Shown: positions 7,021-14,226 of the stretch, piece after piece | Layout: the number at the start of each line of letters is the position of its first letter | How positions within the stretch are numbered: the first letter of the stretch is position 1 | Source of the DNA: JARROD01 sp037384225 | Lineage (GTDB): Bacteria; Pseudomonadota; Gammaproteobacteria; Pseudomonadales; Cellvibrionaceae | Reading direction: 5' to 3' | NCBI GenBank assembly: GCA_037384225.1 | Contig: JARROD010000216.1 | Span: forward strand, 1-15,432 | Length of the DNA: 15,432 nucleotides | Notes under the pieces: generated by a model | What the model was told of the DNA's origin: nothing | The model's input: only the letters and a program-made list of their open reading frames with translations | The model's database searches: none | Program-made: the position numbers and the translations under genes

Positions 7021-7707
7021 GTGGTTGAAAAGGTGTCTGTAGCTGAAGATGTGTTCGCTGAAACGAAAACCTATGTCGATATCCAGGGTCCCTGTGGGCG
7101 TTTGCAGGCGCAGATCGTCGCTGGTAAAACAGCCGCGCCTTTGAGCGACGCAGGGTATATCGCTATTGTCTGCCACCCCCACCCTCTGCACGGTGGAACT
7201 ATGGATAATAAAGTGGTCACGACTTTGGTGAGAACTTTCCGGGATTTAGGGGTTGGGGCGGTGTCATTTAATTTTCGTGGCGTGGGGCTCAGCGAAGGTT
7301 CTTTTGACAATGCACAGGGCGAAGTGGACGACCTGCTGGCCGTGGTGGACTGGGTGCGGCAAAAGCGCCCTGGGACGCGCTTATTACTGGCCGGCTTTTC
7401 ATTTGGCTCAGCTGTGGCCGCACAGGGTGTCCATCGGCTCAATGAGCGACAGGTTTGTCCGGGGCATTTGACTCTGGTGGCACCGGCGGTAGACCGTTAT
7501 TCCTATCCCGACTCTTTTCCCTGCCCCGTTTGCGTAATCCAGGGGGGGCAGGATGAGGTGGTGGATGCCACCGGGGTGTTTGCATGGAGTGAAAGTCTGC
7601 AGAGCCCTTTTGAAATGATTCGGTTTGAGCATGCCGGTCACTTTTTTCACGGTATGCTGGTAGCCTTAAAAGCCAAACTTTCGCAGCAGTTACTGCAACA
7701 ATTATAA
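7021..7707 (+). CDS. Alpha/beta hydrolase of the small dienelactone-hydrolase-like type
   Basis: A cytosolic serine hydrolase of 228 residues; its substrate is unknown. The fold's landmarks are in order: the HPHPLHGG oxyanion segment (from 52), the nucleophile elbow GFSFGS with S127, an acidic residue D178 in QGGQDE, and the catalytic H207 in HAGHFFHG. This family is often annotated only as alpha/beta hydrolase and frequently lies near zapE/rplM-type genes. The start is not certain: GTG 7021 is preferred, with GGGAGAGG ending 5 bases upstream; GTG 6991 (10 codons longer) has AGGAG at only 3 bases. No signal peptide. The gene ends 91 bases before zapE. Confidence 0.85.
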   Translation: MVEKVSVAEDVFAETKTYVDIQGPCGRLQAQIVAGKTAAPLSDAGYIAIVCHPHPLHGGTMDNKVVTTLVRTFRDLGVGAVSFNFRGVGLSEGSFDNAQGEVDDLLAVVDWVRQKRPGTRLLLAGFSFGSAVAAQGVHRLNERQVCPGHLTLVAPAVDRYSYPDSFPCPVCVIQGGQDEVVDATGVFAWSESLQSPFEMIRFEHAGHFFHGMLVALKAKLSQQLLQQL

Positions 7708-7798
7708 TCTCCACCTGTGCCCATTGCGATTAATGCGATTTGCCAACCCCGCTCTACGCGGCTACAGTGGGCGCCATTTTCATCAGGTCAGAATTTTC

Positions 7799-8944
7799 AT
7801 GAACATGCTTTCCGTTGCACTTACACCGCTGGAACGCTATCAGCGGGATCTTAAGCGCGAGGGATTTAAACACGATGCAGCACAGCAGCGGGCTGTCACA
7901 CATCTGCAGGATCTTTATGAGCAGCTGTTAACCGTAGGAACTGAGCGGTGGGATAGCAATTTATGGGGGGCTGTCGCCGGCTTTTTTTCTGGTGTCCTGC
8001 ATCGCAAGAGTTGGCGGGCGCCAGTACGCGGTCTTTATCTATGGGGTGGCGTAGGCCGCGGCAAAACGTATCTTATGGATAACTTTTACGAAAGCCTACC
8101 GTTTCAACGAAAACTGCGCGCCCATTTCCATCGCTTTATGCGTCGGGTTCACCAAGAACTGAAGACCCTGGATGGGGAGAAGAACCCGCTGGATACGGTT
8201 GCTGATCGTCTCAGTCAAGAGGCACGGGTGATTTGTTTTGATGAGTTTTTTGTGTCGGATATCACCGATGCCATGATTCTGGCCAATCTACTGGACGGCC
8301 TGTTTCGCCGCGGTGTGAGTCTTGTGGCGACCTCCAATATTGTCCCCGATGACCTCTATCGCAATGGGTTGCAGCGGGAGAGATTTTTGCCGGCTATCGA
8401 GCTGCTCAAAAAATATACACAGGTTTTGAATGTGGATGGTGGAGTTGACCACCGTCTGCGGGCGTTGGAGCAGGTGCAGTTATATTACTGCCCCCTGGGT
8501 GGAGCGGCGGATGCGAGTCTGTTGGAGAGTTTTCAGAGTTTGGTGCCGGACCGGGAAGAAATACGCGAGAATGTAACGTTAGACGTGGAAAATCGCTCAA
8601 TTCGAGCACGTTATGAGGCAGAAGATGTGGTCTGGTTTGATTTTAGTGAGTTGTGCGATGGCCCCCGTTCACAAAATGACTACATTGAACTGGCTCGTGA
8701 ATACCACGCTGTGCTGGTTTCCGGCGTACCGCAGATGTCCCTTCACTGCGAGGATCAGGCGCGACGCTTTATCAATATGGTCGACGAATTTTACGACCGC
8801 AATGTGAAGCTGGTGATCTCGGCCGCCGCGCCGTTGGACCGGATTTACATCGGCAGCAAACTGAGGTTCGAGTTTGAGCGCACCGGCAGTCGGCTGCTGG
8901 AAATGCAGAGCCACGAGTACCTGGAAAGGCCTCATAAACCTTAG
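7799..8944 (+). CDS. zapE: ZapE (AFG1-family) cell-division ATPase
   Basis: AFG1-like P-loop ATPase; in E. coli ZapE joins the Z-ring late in constriction and destabilises FtsZ polymers in the presence of ATP. 381 residues from ATG 7799. Walker A is GGVGRGKT (83-90) and Walker B VICFDE (144-149), followed by the family signature FFVSDITDAM and the VATSNI sensor. The C-terminal half carries the ARRFINMVDEFYD and KFEFERT-like blocks typical of AFG1 (here RFEFERTGSRL). An upstream in-frame start at 7724 gives 25 residues without family similarity and was rejected. AGG lies 11 bases upstream of ATG 7799, so initiation looks modest. It is followed by rplM-rpsI, as in E. coli. Confidence 0.96.
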   Translation: MNMLSVALTPLERYQRDLKREGFKHDAAQQRAVTHLQDLYEQLLTVGTERWDSNLWGAVAGFFSGVLHRKSWRAPVRGLYLWGGVGRGKTYLMDNFYESLPFQRKLRAHFHRFMRRVHQELKTLDGEKNPLDTVADRLSQEARVICFDEFFVSDITDAMILANLLDGLFRRGVSLVATSNIVPDDLYRNGLQRERFLPAIELLKKYTQVLNVDGGVDHRLRALEQVQLYYCPLGGAADASLLESFQSLVPDREEIRENVTLDVENRSIRARYEAEDVVWFDFSELCDGPRSQNDYIELAREYHAVLVSGVPQMSLHCEDQARRFINMVDEFYDRNVKLVISAAAPLDRIYIGSKLRFEFERTGSRLLEMQSHEYLERPHKP

Positions 8945-8979
8945 TTGTACCGCAGGAGGACGCTTCCGCCGTAGGGCGC

Positions 8980-9008
8980 TTGTAATTCCGCCTCCCAACG
9001 GGTAGAAT
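8980..9008 (+). promoter_or_regulatory. Strong promoter of rplM-rpsI
   Basis: TTGTAA (8980-8985), 17-base spacer, TAGAAT (9003-9008), followed by CCGCGCTC around the expected start near 9015. This is the kind of promoter found ahead of rplM in related bacteria. It is intact although the rplM coding sequence behind it is truncated. Confidence 0.7.
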
Positions 9009-9057
9009 CCGCGCTCATTTTTTGTGGGATGTACCTCCATAAAGTGGCGATTACATT

Positions 9058-9324
9058 GTGGTAATCAATGCGGAGCAGGTGTGCGTAACCGGCAAGAAAG
9101 CGACGGATAAAATGTATCATCGCCATACTGGGTATCCCGGAGGGTTAAAATCCATTAGCTTTGAAAAGCTGATCAAAAAGGCTCCAGAGCGCACAATTCA
9201 AAGCGCTGTTAAAGGTATGTTGCCAAAAGGGCCTCTGGGCAGGGCAATGTTCAAAAAGCTGAAAGTGTACGCCGGCAACGAGCACCCGCACACTGCTCAG
9301 CAACCGCAAGAATTAAATATCTAA
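9058..9324 (+). CDS. rplM: Ribosomal protein L13, 5'-truncated
   Basis: L13 is an early-assembly protein of the large ribosomal subunit, normally 142 residues. Only the C-terminal part is encoded: in-frame similarity begins at SGDYIVVINAE (from base 9043), equivalent to E. coli residue 50, and an in-frame TAA sits directly before it at 9040-9042. Everything after that matches well, including KGMLPKGPLGRAMFKKLKVYAG and the C-terminal AQQPQ-LNI. The first 50 or so codons, with RDWYVVDA and LGRLAT, are not found in any frame between zapE and here. GTG 9058 is the first possible start but is an ordinary valine codon of the family and has no Shine-Dalgarno. So this is a broken gene or an assembly deletion; 88 codons remain. 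rpsI follows after 13 bases. Confidence 0.9.
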   Translation: MVINAEQVCVTGKKATDKMYHRHTGYPGGLKSISFEKLIKKAPERTIQSAVKGMLPKGPLGRAMFKKLKVYAGNEHPHTAQQPQELNI

Positions 9325-9337
9325 TCGGGAGCTGAAG

Positions 9338-9730
9338 ATGGCAGTTACTCAATATTACGGAACCGGTCGCCGCAAAACCTCCACCGCGCGGGTTTTTATT
9401 GCCCAGGGTAGCGGAAATATCACCGTCAACGAACGACCACTGGATGAATACTTTGGCCGTGAAGTTGCGCGTATGATTGTGCGGCAGCCCTTGGAACTGG
9501 TCGAAATGACAGATAAGTTCGATATCAAAGTTACAGTAAAAGGCGGTGGTAGCTTCGGCCAGGCAGGTGCGATCCGCCACGGTTTGACTCGCGCGCTGAT
9601 GCAGTATGACGAATCCCTGCGTCAATCCTTGCGCGGTGCCGGTTATGTAACACGCGATGCGCGTGAGGTCGAACGCAAGAAGGTTGGTTTGCGCAAGGCG
9701 CGCAAAAAGCCGCAGTACTCCAAGCGTTAA
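9338..9730 (+). CDS. rpsI: Ribosomal protein S9
   Basis: Small-subunit protein whose C-terminal tail reaches the P-site tRNA anticodon stem. The 130 residues are full length and intact. It starts with QYYGTGRRKTSTARVF, contains the GGGSFGQAGAIRHGLTRAL region (in pieces, about residues 69-87), and ends in the conserved basic tail KARKKPQYSKR. GGAG is 6 bases before the ATG. It is the second gene of the rplM-rpsI unit and is followed by a clear terminator at 9770-9804. The intact state contrasts with the damaged rplM just upstream. Confidence 0.98.
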   Translation: MAVTQYYGTGRRKTSTARVFIAQGSGNITVNERPLDEYFGREVARMIVRQPLELVEMTDKFDIKVTVKGGGSFGQAGAIRHGLTRALMQYDESLRQSLRGAGYVTRDAREVERKKVGLRKARKKPQYSKR

Positions 9731-9769
9731 GTGTTTTTATCAGGCTTGCGGGCAATCTGGATGCGTTGG

Positions 9770-9804
9770 AACGCCTGGACTTAACAGTCTGGGCGTTTTT
9801 GTTT
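9770..9804 (+). terminator. Rho-independent terminator of rplM-rpsI
   Basis: AACGCCTGGAC (9770-9780), loop TTAACA, GTCTGGGCGTT (9787-9797): an 11-base-pair stem with two G-U wobbles, followed by TTTTTGTTT. It lies 40 bases after the rpsI stop. Confidence 0.85.
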
Positions 9805-9935
9805 GCCCTGTTTTTGTTTATTTATTGGAACGGGTGTGGCGACGGTTGAATAGCCCAGATGGGGTATGGAATGGGAAATGCCAGGGGAATCGAGTGGATA
9901 TTCTTGTCAGTATTGGCCAATTTCTTTAACATGTG

Positions 9936-9960
9936 CGCAATTTTGCATTGTGAAATTGCG
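9936..9960. promoter_or_regulatory. Perfect dyad upstream of petA, candidate regulator site
   Basis: CGCAATTT-N9-AAATTGCG, 8-base arms without mismatch, 62 bases before the petA ATG. A weak TTGTGA (9948)/GTATTT (9971) promoter pair with 17-base spacing overlaps it. No T-run follows, so it is not a terminator. The binding protein is unknown. Confidence 0.4.
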
Positions 9961-9986
9961 GTAATTCTTTGTATTTCAGGGTGTTA

Positions 9987-10002
9987 CTGTATTCGTATAC
10001 AG
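9987..10002. promoter_or_regulatory. Second small dyad just before petA
   Basis: CTGTAT-TCGT-ATACAG, 6-base perfect arms, ending 20 bases before the petA ATG and just ahead of its GGGGGAAGAG ribosome site. It could be a short mRNA hairpin affecting initiation or part of a protein site. Arms this short can arise by chance. Confidence 0.3.
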
Positions 10003-10022
10003 CTTGATGGGGGAAGAGCGTC

Positions 10023-10619
10023 ATGAGCAATGGCGGAGTTAACGATGGAAGGCGTCGCTTTCTGACGGCTGCCACCTCGGTGGTAGGTGCGGCGGGCGTT
10101 GTGGGCGTTGCCGTTCCTTTTGTGGGGTCGTGGAATCCAAGTGCCAAAGCAAAGGCTGCCGGGGCACCGGTTAAAGCCAATATCAGTAAAATAGAGCCTG
10201 GGCAGATGATCACGGTCGAGTGGCGCGGCAAGCCCGTTTACATTGTCCGCCGTACCAGCGAAGCGATTGCAGGGATCGATAACATGGATGATTTGGTGGT
10301 GGATCCGAAATCGGAGCAAGCGCAACAGCCCGAATATGCAACCAATCATTACCGCTCAAGAAAAAACGAATATCTTATTTTGCTGGGATTGTGCACCCAC
10401 CTGGGATGCGCGCCTATGTACCGGCCGGATGTTGGTGCCGCCGACCTCGGCGGTGATATCTGGCAAGGCGGGTTTTTCTGCCCTTGCCACGGATCCAAAT
10501 TTGATCTCGCCGGGCGGGTCTTTAAAGGGGTTCCGGCGCCCACTAACCTTATCGTTCCCCCGCATTTTTACGAAACAGACAATGTGGTTGTAATCGGCTT
10601 AGATCAGGAGGCAGCGTAA
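10023..10619 (+). CDS. petA: PetA, Rieske iron-sulfur subunit of cytochrome bc1
   Basis: High-potential [2Fe-2S] subunit of the cytochrome bc1 complex (complex III); takes an electron from ubiquinol at the Qo site and passes it to cytochrome c1. 198 residues. An N-terminal twin-arginine type motif RRRFL (10-14) precedes a transmembrane anchor (about 16-37). The flexible hinge AKAKAAGAP follows. Cluster ligands are in CTHLGC (124-129) and CPCHGS (153-158), so C124/H126 and C153/H156, and C129/C155 would form the stabilising disulfide. The Pro loop GVPAPTNL starts at 169. GGGGGAAGAG lies upstream of the ATG. The TAA is followed with no gap by the ATG of the petB-petC fusion. Confidence 0.97.
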   Translation: MSNGGVNDGRRRFLTAATSVVGAAGVVGVAVPFVGSWNPSAKAKAAGAPVKANISKIEPGQMITVEWRGKPVYIVRRTSEAIAGIDNMDDLVVDPKSEQAQQPEYATNHYRSRKNEYLILLGLCTHLGCAPMYRPDVGAADLGGDIWQGGFFCPCHGSKFDLAGRVFKGVPAPTNLIVPPHFYETDNVVVIGLDQEAA

Positions 10620-12674
10620 ATGACTAAGTGGCTGACTGATTTATGGAACTGGGTGGATGCGCGGTTACCGGTACAGCGCGCCTGGGATACCCATATGGGC
10701 AAGTATTACGCGCCCAAAAACTTCAATTTCTGGTATTTCTTTGGTGTTCTGTCATTGTTGGTTTTGGTCAACCAGTTGCTAACGGGTATCTGGCTGGCCA
10801 TGAGTTATGTGCCCACCGCTGAAGGCGCCTTTGCTTCTGTTGAATACATCATGCGCGATGTGGACTTCGGTTGGGTGTTGCGCTATATGCACTCCACCGG
10901 TGCCTCCGCCTTTTTTATTGTTGTCTATCTGCATATGTTTCGGGGGCTGATGTACGGCTCTTACAAAGCGCCGCGGGAGTTGGTGTGGATATTCGGCATG
11001 ACCATTTACGTGGCGCTGATGGCGGAAGCCTTCATGGGCTATGTTTTGCCCTGGGGACAGATGTCCTACTGGGGTGCTCAAGTTATTGTTTCTTTGTTTG
11101 GGGCCATCCCGGGAATTGGGGAGGATTTGGTACAGTGGATTCGTGGAGATTATCTGATTTCCGGGATTACGCTAAATCGTTTCTTCTCGCTCCATGTGGT
11201 TGCGCTGCCTATCGTACTGCTGGCGTTGGTTGTGCTGCATTTGCTGGCGCTGCACGAAGTGGGATCCAATAACCCGGATGGTGTGGAAATCAAAAAGAAC
11301 AAAGACGAGAAGGGCATCCCCAAAGACGGAGTTCCTTTTCACCCGTTCTATACCGTTCACGACCTGGTGGGTGTTACCGTCTTTCTTTTTGTATTCTGTT
11401 TTATACTGTTCTTTATGCCGGAGATGGGGGGCTATTTCCTTGAGCACGCCAACTTCGAACAGGCCAACAGTCTGAAAACGCCACCGCATATTGCGCCGGT
11501 ATGGTATTTCACCCCTTTTTACGCCATATTGCGGGCCATTACGTTTGATATTGGTCCCTTGAACTCAAAATTTCTGGGTTTTGTCGCTATGGCTGCGGCG
11601 ATTGCCATTTTGTTTGTTCTGCCCTGGTTGGATAAGAGCCCAGTGAAGTCGATTCGTTATAAAGGGACTTTCAGTCGAGTCAGCTTGCTGGTTTTTTCCG
11701 CGGCTTTTGTCATTCTCGGATATTTGGGGGTTCAGTCACCAACACCGGCGCGCACGGGATTGGCCCAGGCTTGCACCTTGATTTATTTTGCCTACTTTAT
11801 TGGTATGCCGTTCTGGACGCGGTCAGAGCGCACACTTCCTGAGCCGGATAGGGTTCGGATGACGGGCCTGGGGGCTGGGCCGGTATTGGGGGCCTGTCTG
11901 TTGTTTTTGGCCATGGTAGTGATACCTATCAAAGCGGTGGGGTCGGAAACCGAAAAAAGCTGCGGTTCGATCGAGTGTGATGAAATGATCCCCGACCTTA
12001 AGGATAAGGCATCGCTTCAGCGGGGGGCCAAGTATTTCACCAACTATTGTATGGGTTGCCACTCGGCATCTTATTCCCGCTATGAGCGGGTAGCCGATGA
12101 TCTGGGGATTCCACACGATCTGATGATGGATAACCTGGTCTTTTCCGACCAGCGTATCGGTTCGTTAATGACGATAGCGATGGAATCGAAAAAGTCCAAA
12201 GCCTGGTTTGGCGCCACTCCCCCGGACTTGACGCTGGTGGCTCGAGCCCGTTCACCGCAATGGCTGTATACCTACCTGCGCACTTTCTATCGTGACGACA
12301 CTCGGCCCACCGGTGTAAATAATAAGGTCTTTGATAAAGTCGCCATGCCCCATGCAATGTTAGAATTGCAGGGGCTTCTGGAGTGTGCCCCCGGCCCGCA
12401 AAAAGGGGAGCATGGTACAATATTGCGCGACGATCTCGGCAGTGCTCTTATAGACGAACACTGCGGCAGCCTCGTGGTTGGGGATATCAAGGGGAAGATG
12501 GATGAAGGCGAGTTCGATCAAGCGGTCTATGATCTGGTAAACTTTCTGGAATATCTCGGCGAACCCGTAGCTGAGGAACGCAAACGCATGGGAGTTTATG
12601 TGCTGTTGTTTCTGGGAGTATTGTTTATATTTGTATATTTACTCAATCGTGAATATTGGAGAGAGATCCACTAA
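10620..12674 (+). CDS. petBC: Cytochrome b - cytochrome c1 fusion (petBC / fbcH-like)
   Basis: One 684-codon frame encodes both remaining bc1 subunits, normally two genes of about 404 and 260 codons. Residues 1-410 are cytochrome b with eight membrane helices and haem ligands H91/H105 and H192/H207 (the second pair spaced by 15, as in beta/gammaproteobacteria). The Qo motif is PVWY (293-296). Residues 411-416 lead into a hydrophobic helix (about 417-438) that resembles the c1 signal sequence, with plausible cleavage near KAVG|SE (441/442). Cytochrome c1 then has haem site CMGCH (477-481), a likely axial M576 in AMPH, and a C-terminal anchor (about 658-675). Eight b helices leave the linker in the cytosol, so the ninth helix exports c1 correctly, as in Bradyrhizobium fbcH, which is cut by signal peptidase. 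An internal ATG at 11859 (M414) with AGGG 5 bases upstream could also start c1 separately. Confidence 0.95.
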   Translation: MTKWLTDLWNWVDARLPVQRAWDTHMGKYYAPKNFNFWYFFGVLSLLVLVNQLLTGIWLAMSYVPTAEGAFASVEYIMRDVDFGWVLRYMHSTGASAFFIVVYLHMFRGLMYGSYKAPRELVWIFGMTIYVALMAEAFMGYVLPWGQMSYWGAQVIVSLFGAIPGIGEDLVQWIRGDYLISGITLNRFFSLHVVALPIVLLALVVLHLLALHEVGSNNPDGVEIKKNKDEKGIPKDGVPFHPFYTVHDLVGVTVFLFVFCFILFFMPEMGGYFLEHANFEQANSLKTPPHIAPVWYFTPFYAILRAITFDIGPLNSKFLGFVAMAAAIAILFVLPWLDKSPVKSIRYKGTFSRVSLLVFSAAFVILGYLGVQSPTPARTGLAQACTLIYFAYFIGMPFWTRSERTLPEPDRVRMTGLGAGPVLGACLLFLAMVVIPIKAVGSETEKSCGSIECDEMIPDLKDKASLQRGAKYFTNYCMGCHSASYSRYERVADDLGIPHDLMMDNLVFSDQRIGSLMTIAMESKKSKAWFGATPPDLTLVARARSPQWLYTYLRTFYRDDTRPTGVNNKVFDKVAMPHAMLELQGLLECAPGPQKGEHGTILRDDLGSALIDEHCGSLVVGDIKGKMDEGEFDQAVYDLVNFLEYLGEPVAEERKRMGVYVLLFLGVLFIFVYLLNREYWREIH

Positions 12675-12730
12675 ATACGGTGGCTTTTATCCGGGCAGCC
12701 TATTGAATTAACCCGTTTACTGCGGCAGCC

Positions 12731-12758
12731 CCAGAACACACCTTTCGTCGCGTTCTGG
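12731..12758 (+). other. Hairpin in the petBC-sspA spacer
   Basis: CCAGAAC (12731-12737) and GTTCTGG (12752-12758) form a 7-base-pair stem around a 14-base loop. No T-run follows, so it is not a terminator by itself. It is the first of three possible hairpins in the 175-base spacer. Confidence 0.4.
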
Positions 12759-12789
12759 AACGCCTCTCAATGGACCCCCGGGTGGAAAC

Positions 12790-12812
12790 TCGGGCGAGGA
12801 CGCCGATTTTTT
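12790..12812 (+). terminator. Likely terminator or attenuator between petBC and sspA
   Basis: TCGGGCG-AGGA-CGCCGA (one bulged G) followed at once by six T (12807-12812). It lies 37 bases before the sspA ATG, so it either ends the pet transcript or acts on an sspA leader. An alternative hairpin CCCGGGT-GGAA-ACTCGGG (12777-12794, one G-U pair, GNRA-type loop) shares bases 12790-12794, so the two cannot form together. Confidence 0.5.
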
Positions 12813-12849
12813 CTATATTACTGACAGTTAACAAATTGAGGGGAAAGCA

Positions 12850-13485
12850 ATGGGTGTTGTGGCCAAGCGCTCATCCATGACTTATTTTTCCGATGGACGT
12901 GATCACTACAGCCATCGTGTGCGTATAGTTTTGGCAGAAAAAGGTGTGTCTGTAGACGTCATTGACGTAGATGTTAAAAATAAGCCGGCCGAACTGGCGG
13001 ATCTCAACCCGTACAATTCTCTACCGACCCTGGTGGACAGAGATCTGTCACTCTATGAATCCAAGGTGATGATGGAGTATCTGGACGAAAGGTTTCCCCA
13101 CCCGCCGCTACTGCCTGTGTACCCGGTTGCCAGAGCCCAGAGCCGCCTGTGGATGTTTCGTATCGAACGGGACTGGTCGCCGTTGGTAGACATCATTGTC
13201 CACAGCAAAAACAAGGAAGCGGTAGCCAAAGCTCGAAAGGAGTTAAAAGACAGCTTGCTGTCGGTGGCGCCAATTTTTGCTGAAATGCCCTTTTTTATGA
13301 GCGAAGAGTTTACCATTGTGGACTGTTGCATGGCGCCGATTTTGTGGCGACTTGACAGTATGGACGTTAAACTGGCTAGAACCAAGCAGTCACAATACCT
13401 TCTTGATTATATGGAGCGTCTGTTTGAGCGCGAGTCTTTCCAGGAAAGTCTGACTGAATATGAAAAGGAAATGAGGGTTTTATAG
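12850..13485 (+). CDS. sspA: SspA, stringent starvation protein A
   Basis: GST-fold protein without known glutathione activity that binds RNA polymerase and alters transcription in starvation and acid stress. 211 residues: thioredoxin-like N-domain (about 8-85), helical C-domain (about 95-205). Family marks are VRIVLAEKGV, the cis-proline LNPYNSLPTLVDRDLSLYES (in pieces, 52-71), MEYLDERFPHPPLLPVYPVARAQSRL (in pieces, 75-100) with the conserved surface Pro-His-Pro at 83-85, and the C-terminal FERESFQESLTE. GAGGGGA lies 7 bases before the ATG. It follows petBC as in pseudomonads. In E. coli sspB follows almost directly; here a 266-bp repeat element lies between them. Confidence 0.97.
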   Translation: MGVVAKRSSMTYFSDGRDHYSHRVRIVLAEKGVSVDVIDVDVKNKPAELADLNPYNSLPTLVDRDLSLYESKVMMEYLDERFPHPPLLPVYPVARAQSRLWMFRIERDWSPLVDIIVHSKNKEAVAKARKELKDSLLSVAPIFAEMPFFMSEEFTIVDCCMAPILWRLDSMDVKLARTKQSQYLLDYMERLFERESFQESLTEYEKEMRVL

Positions 13486-13495
13486 TATCGGTTTT

Positions 13496-13761
13496 GGTGA
13501 TTTCTCAATAACCCGGTGGTTGTGCCTTCATAGCTATCCGGCGGTAGCGGCCCAGACACGCTGCGGTAAGTCCCCCTCCGGGGCCCTGGCCCGCAACCAC
13601 AGATTGAGGGCGTTTGGCGGCGCCGGAAAGCAATGCTTTGCAAGCGGCCTGTCTCATACCTGTAAGCTTGGCGTCGGCATCCATGCCTCCGACAGTCTGG
13701 GCCAACTACCTCCGGACGTCCGCCTGACACTGTTTTTACCCCGGGTTATTGAGAAGTTACC
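13496..13761. mobile_element. 266-bp non-coding element with terminal inverted repeats (MITE-like)
   Basis: The left end (13496-13516) and right end (13741-13761) are inverted copies: TTCTCAATAACCCGG at 13502-13516 matches CCGGGTTATTGAGAA at 13741-13755 perfectly, and the outer GGTGAT/GTTACC halves differ at two bases. The interior is GC-rich and full of small dyads, such as AAAGCA-A-TGCTTT (13627-13639) and GGCAT-CC-ATGCC (13676-13687). It has no plausible gene; the longest open frames cross both dyads and look like chance. No clear target duplication is visible. It fills nearly the whole sspA-sspB spacer, leaving 10 bases after sspA and 71 before sspB. A further copy of the end lies at 15286-15308. 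Confidence 0.65.
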
Positions 13762-13832
13762 GGCTTTGCGTGTGATTATTTGATTTTGAAGAGTTTTATT
13801 GGCTGTGAAGAGGCTGGGAGAAATCGTAATTG

Positions 13833-14225
13833 ATGACCATGACGTCTAGTCGCCCTTACATGATCCGCGCGCTTTATGAGTGGATCGTCGATAACAGCTG
13901 CACGCCTTATATTCTGGTGGATGCCCATGCCCCGGAAGTAGAAGTGCCGCAGCAGTATGTCAACAAGGACGGCCAAATAGTGCTGAACATTTCTCCCACA
14001 GCAGTCATGAATCTTGTTGTCGACAATTGTGGCGTCTCTTTTAATGCCCGCTTTGGTGGAATTCCGACTGACATCACCGTACCTTGTCACGGTGTTTTAG
14101 GTATCTACGCAAGAGAGAACGGTCAGGGCATGATTTTTGAGCCTGATCACAACCCCGAACCTCCGGATCCGGAACCCGTATCCGGGAACAGCGTTAAACG
14201 ACCCAGTTTACGGGTGGTTAAATAA
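13833..14225 (+). CDS. sspB: SspB, ClpXP specificity-enhancing adaptor
   Basis: Adaptor that binds ssrA-tagged proteins from stalled ribosomes (and RseA fragments) and delivers them to ClpXP. 130 residues from ATG 13833; TTG 13830 and ATG 13839 are alternatives, with GGGAG at 13816-13820. The folded domain shows RPYMIRALYEWIVDN, the DGQIVLNISPTAV strand region, FNARFGGIP and GVLGIYARENG. A short proline-rich acidic linker follows, and the tail ends RPSLRVVK, the conserved ClpX-docking peptide. The linker is much shorter than in E. coli. RseA delivery links it functionally to the protease at 4846-6024. Its stop is one base from that of the convergent cysK. Confidence 0.96.
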   Translation: MTMTSSRPYMIRALYEWIVDNSCTPYILVDAHAPEVEVPQQYVNKDGQIVLNISPTAVMNLVVDNCGVSFNARFGGIPTDITVPCHGVLGIYARENGQGMIFEPDHNPEPPDPEPVSGNSVKRPSLRVVK

Positions 14226-14226
14226 T

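Noticed and set aside
9030..9063. Short frame starting at the ATG in GGGATGTACCTCC ahead of rplM
   Set aside because: Only about 11 codons, out of frame with L13; it looks like leader sequence at the deletion junction rather than a gene.
10660..11520. PVWY in place of PEWY and the longer haem-ligand spacing in cytochrome b
   Set aside because: Unlike mitochondria, but normal for beta/gammaproteobacteria, so not novel.
13505..13705. Minus-strand 66-codon frame and plus-strand 87-codon frame inside the sspA-sspB spacer
   Set aside because: Both lie within the inverted-repeat element, lack ribosome sites and have no family; best explained as chance frames in GC-rich repeat DNA.
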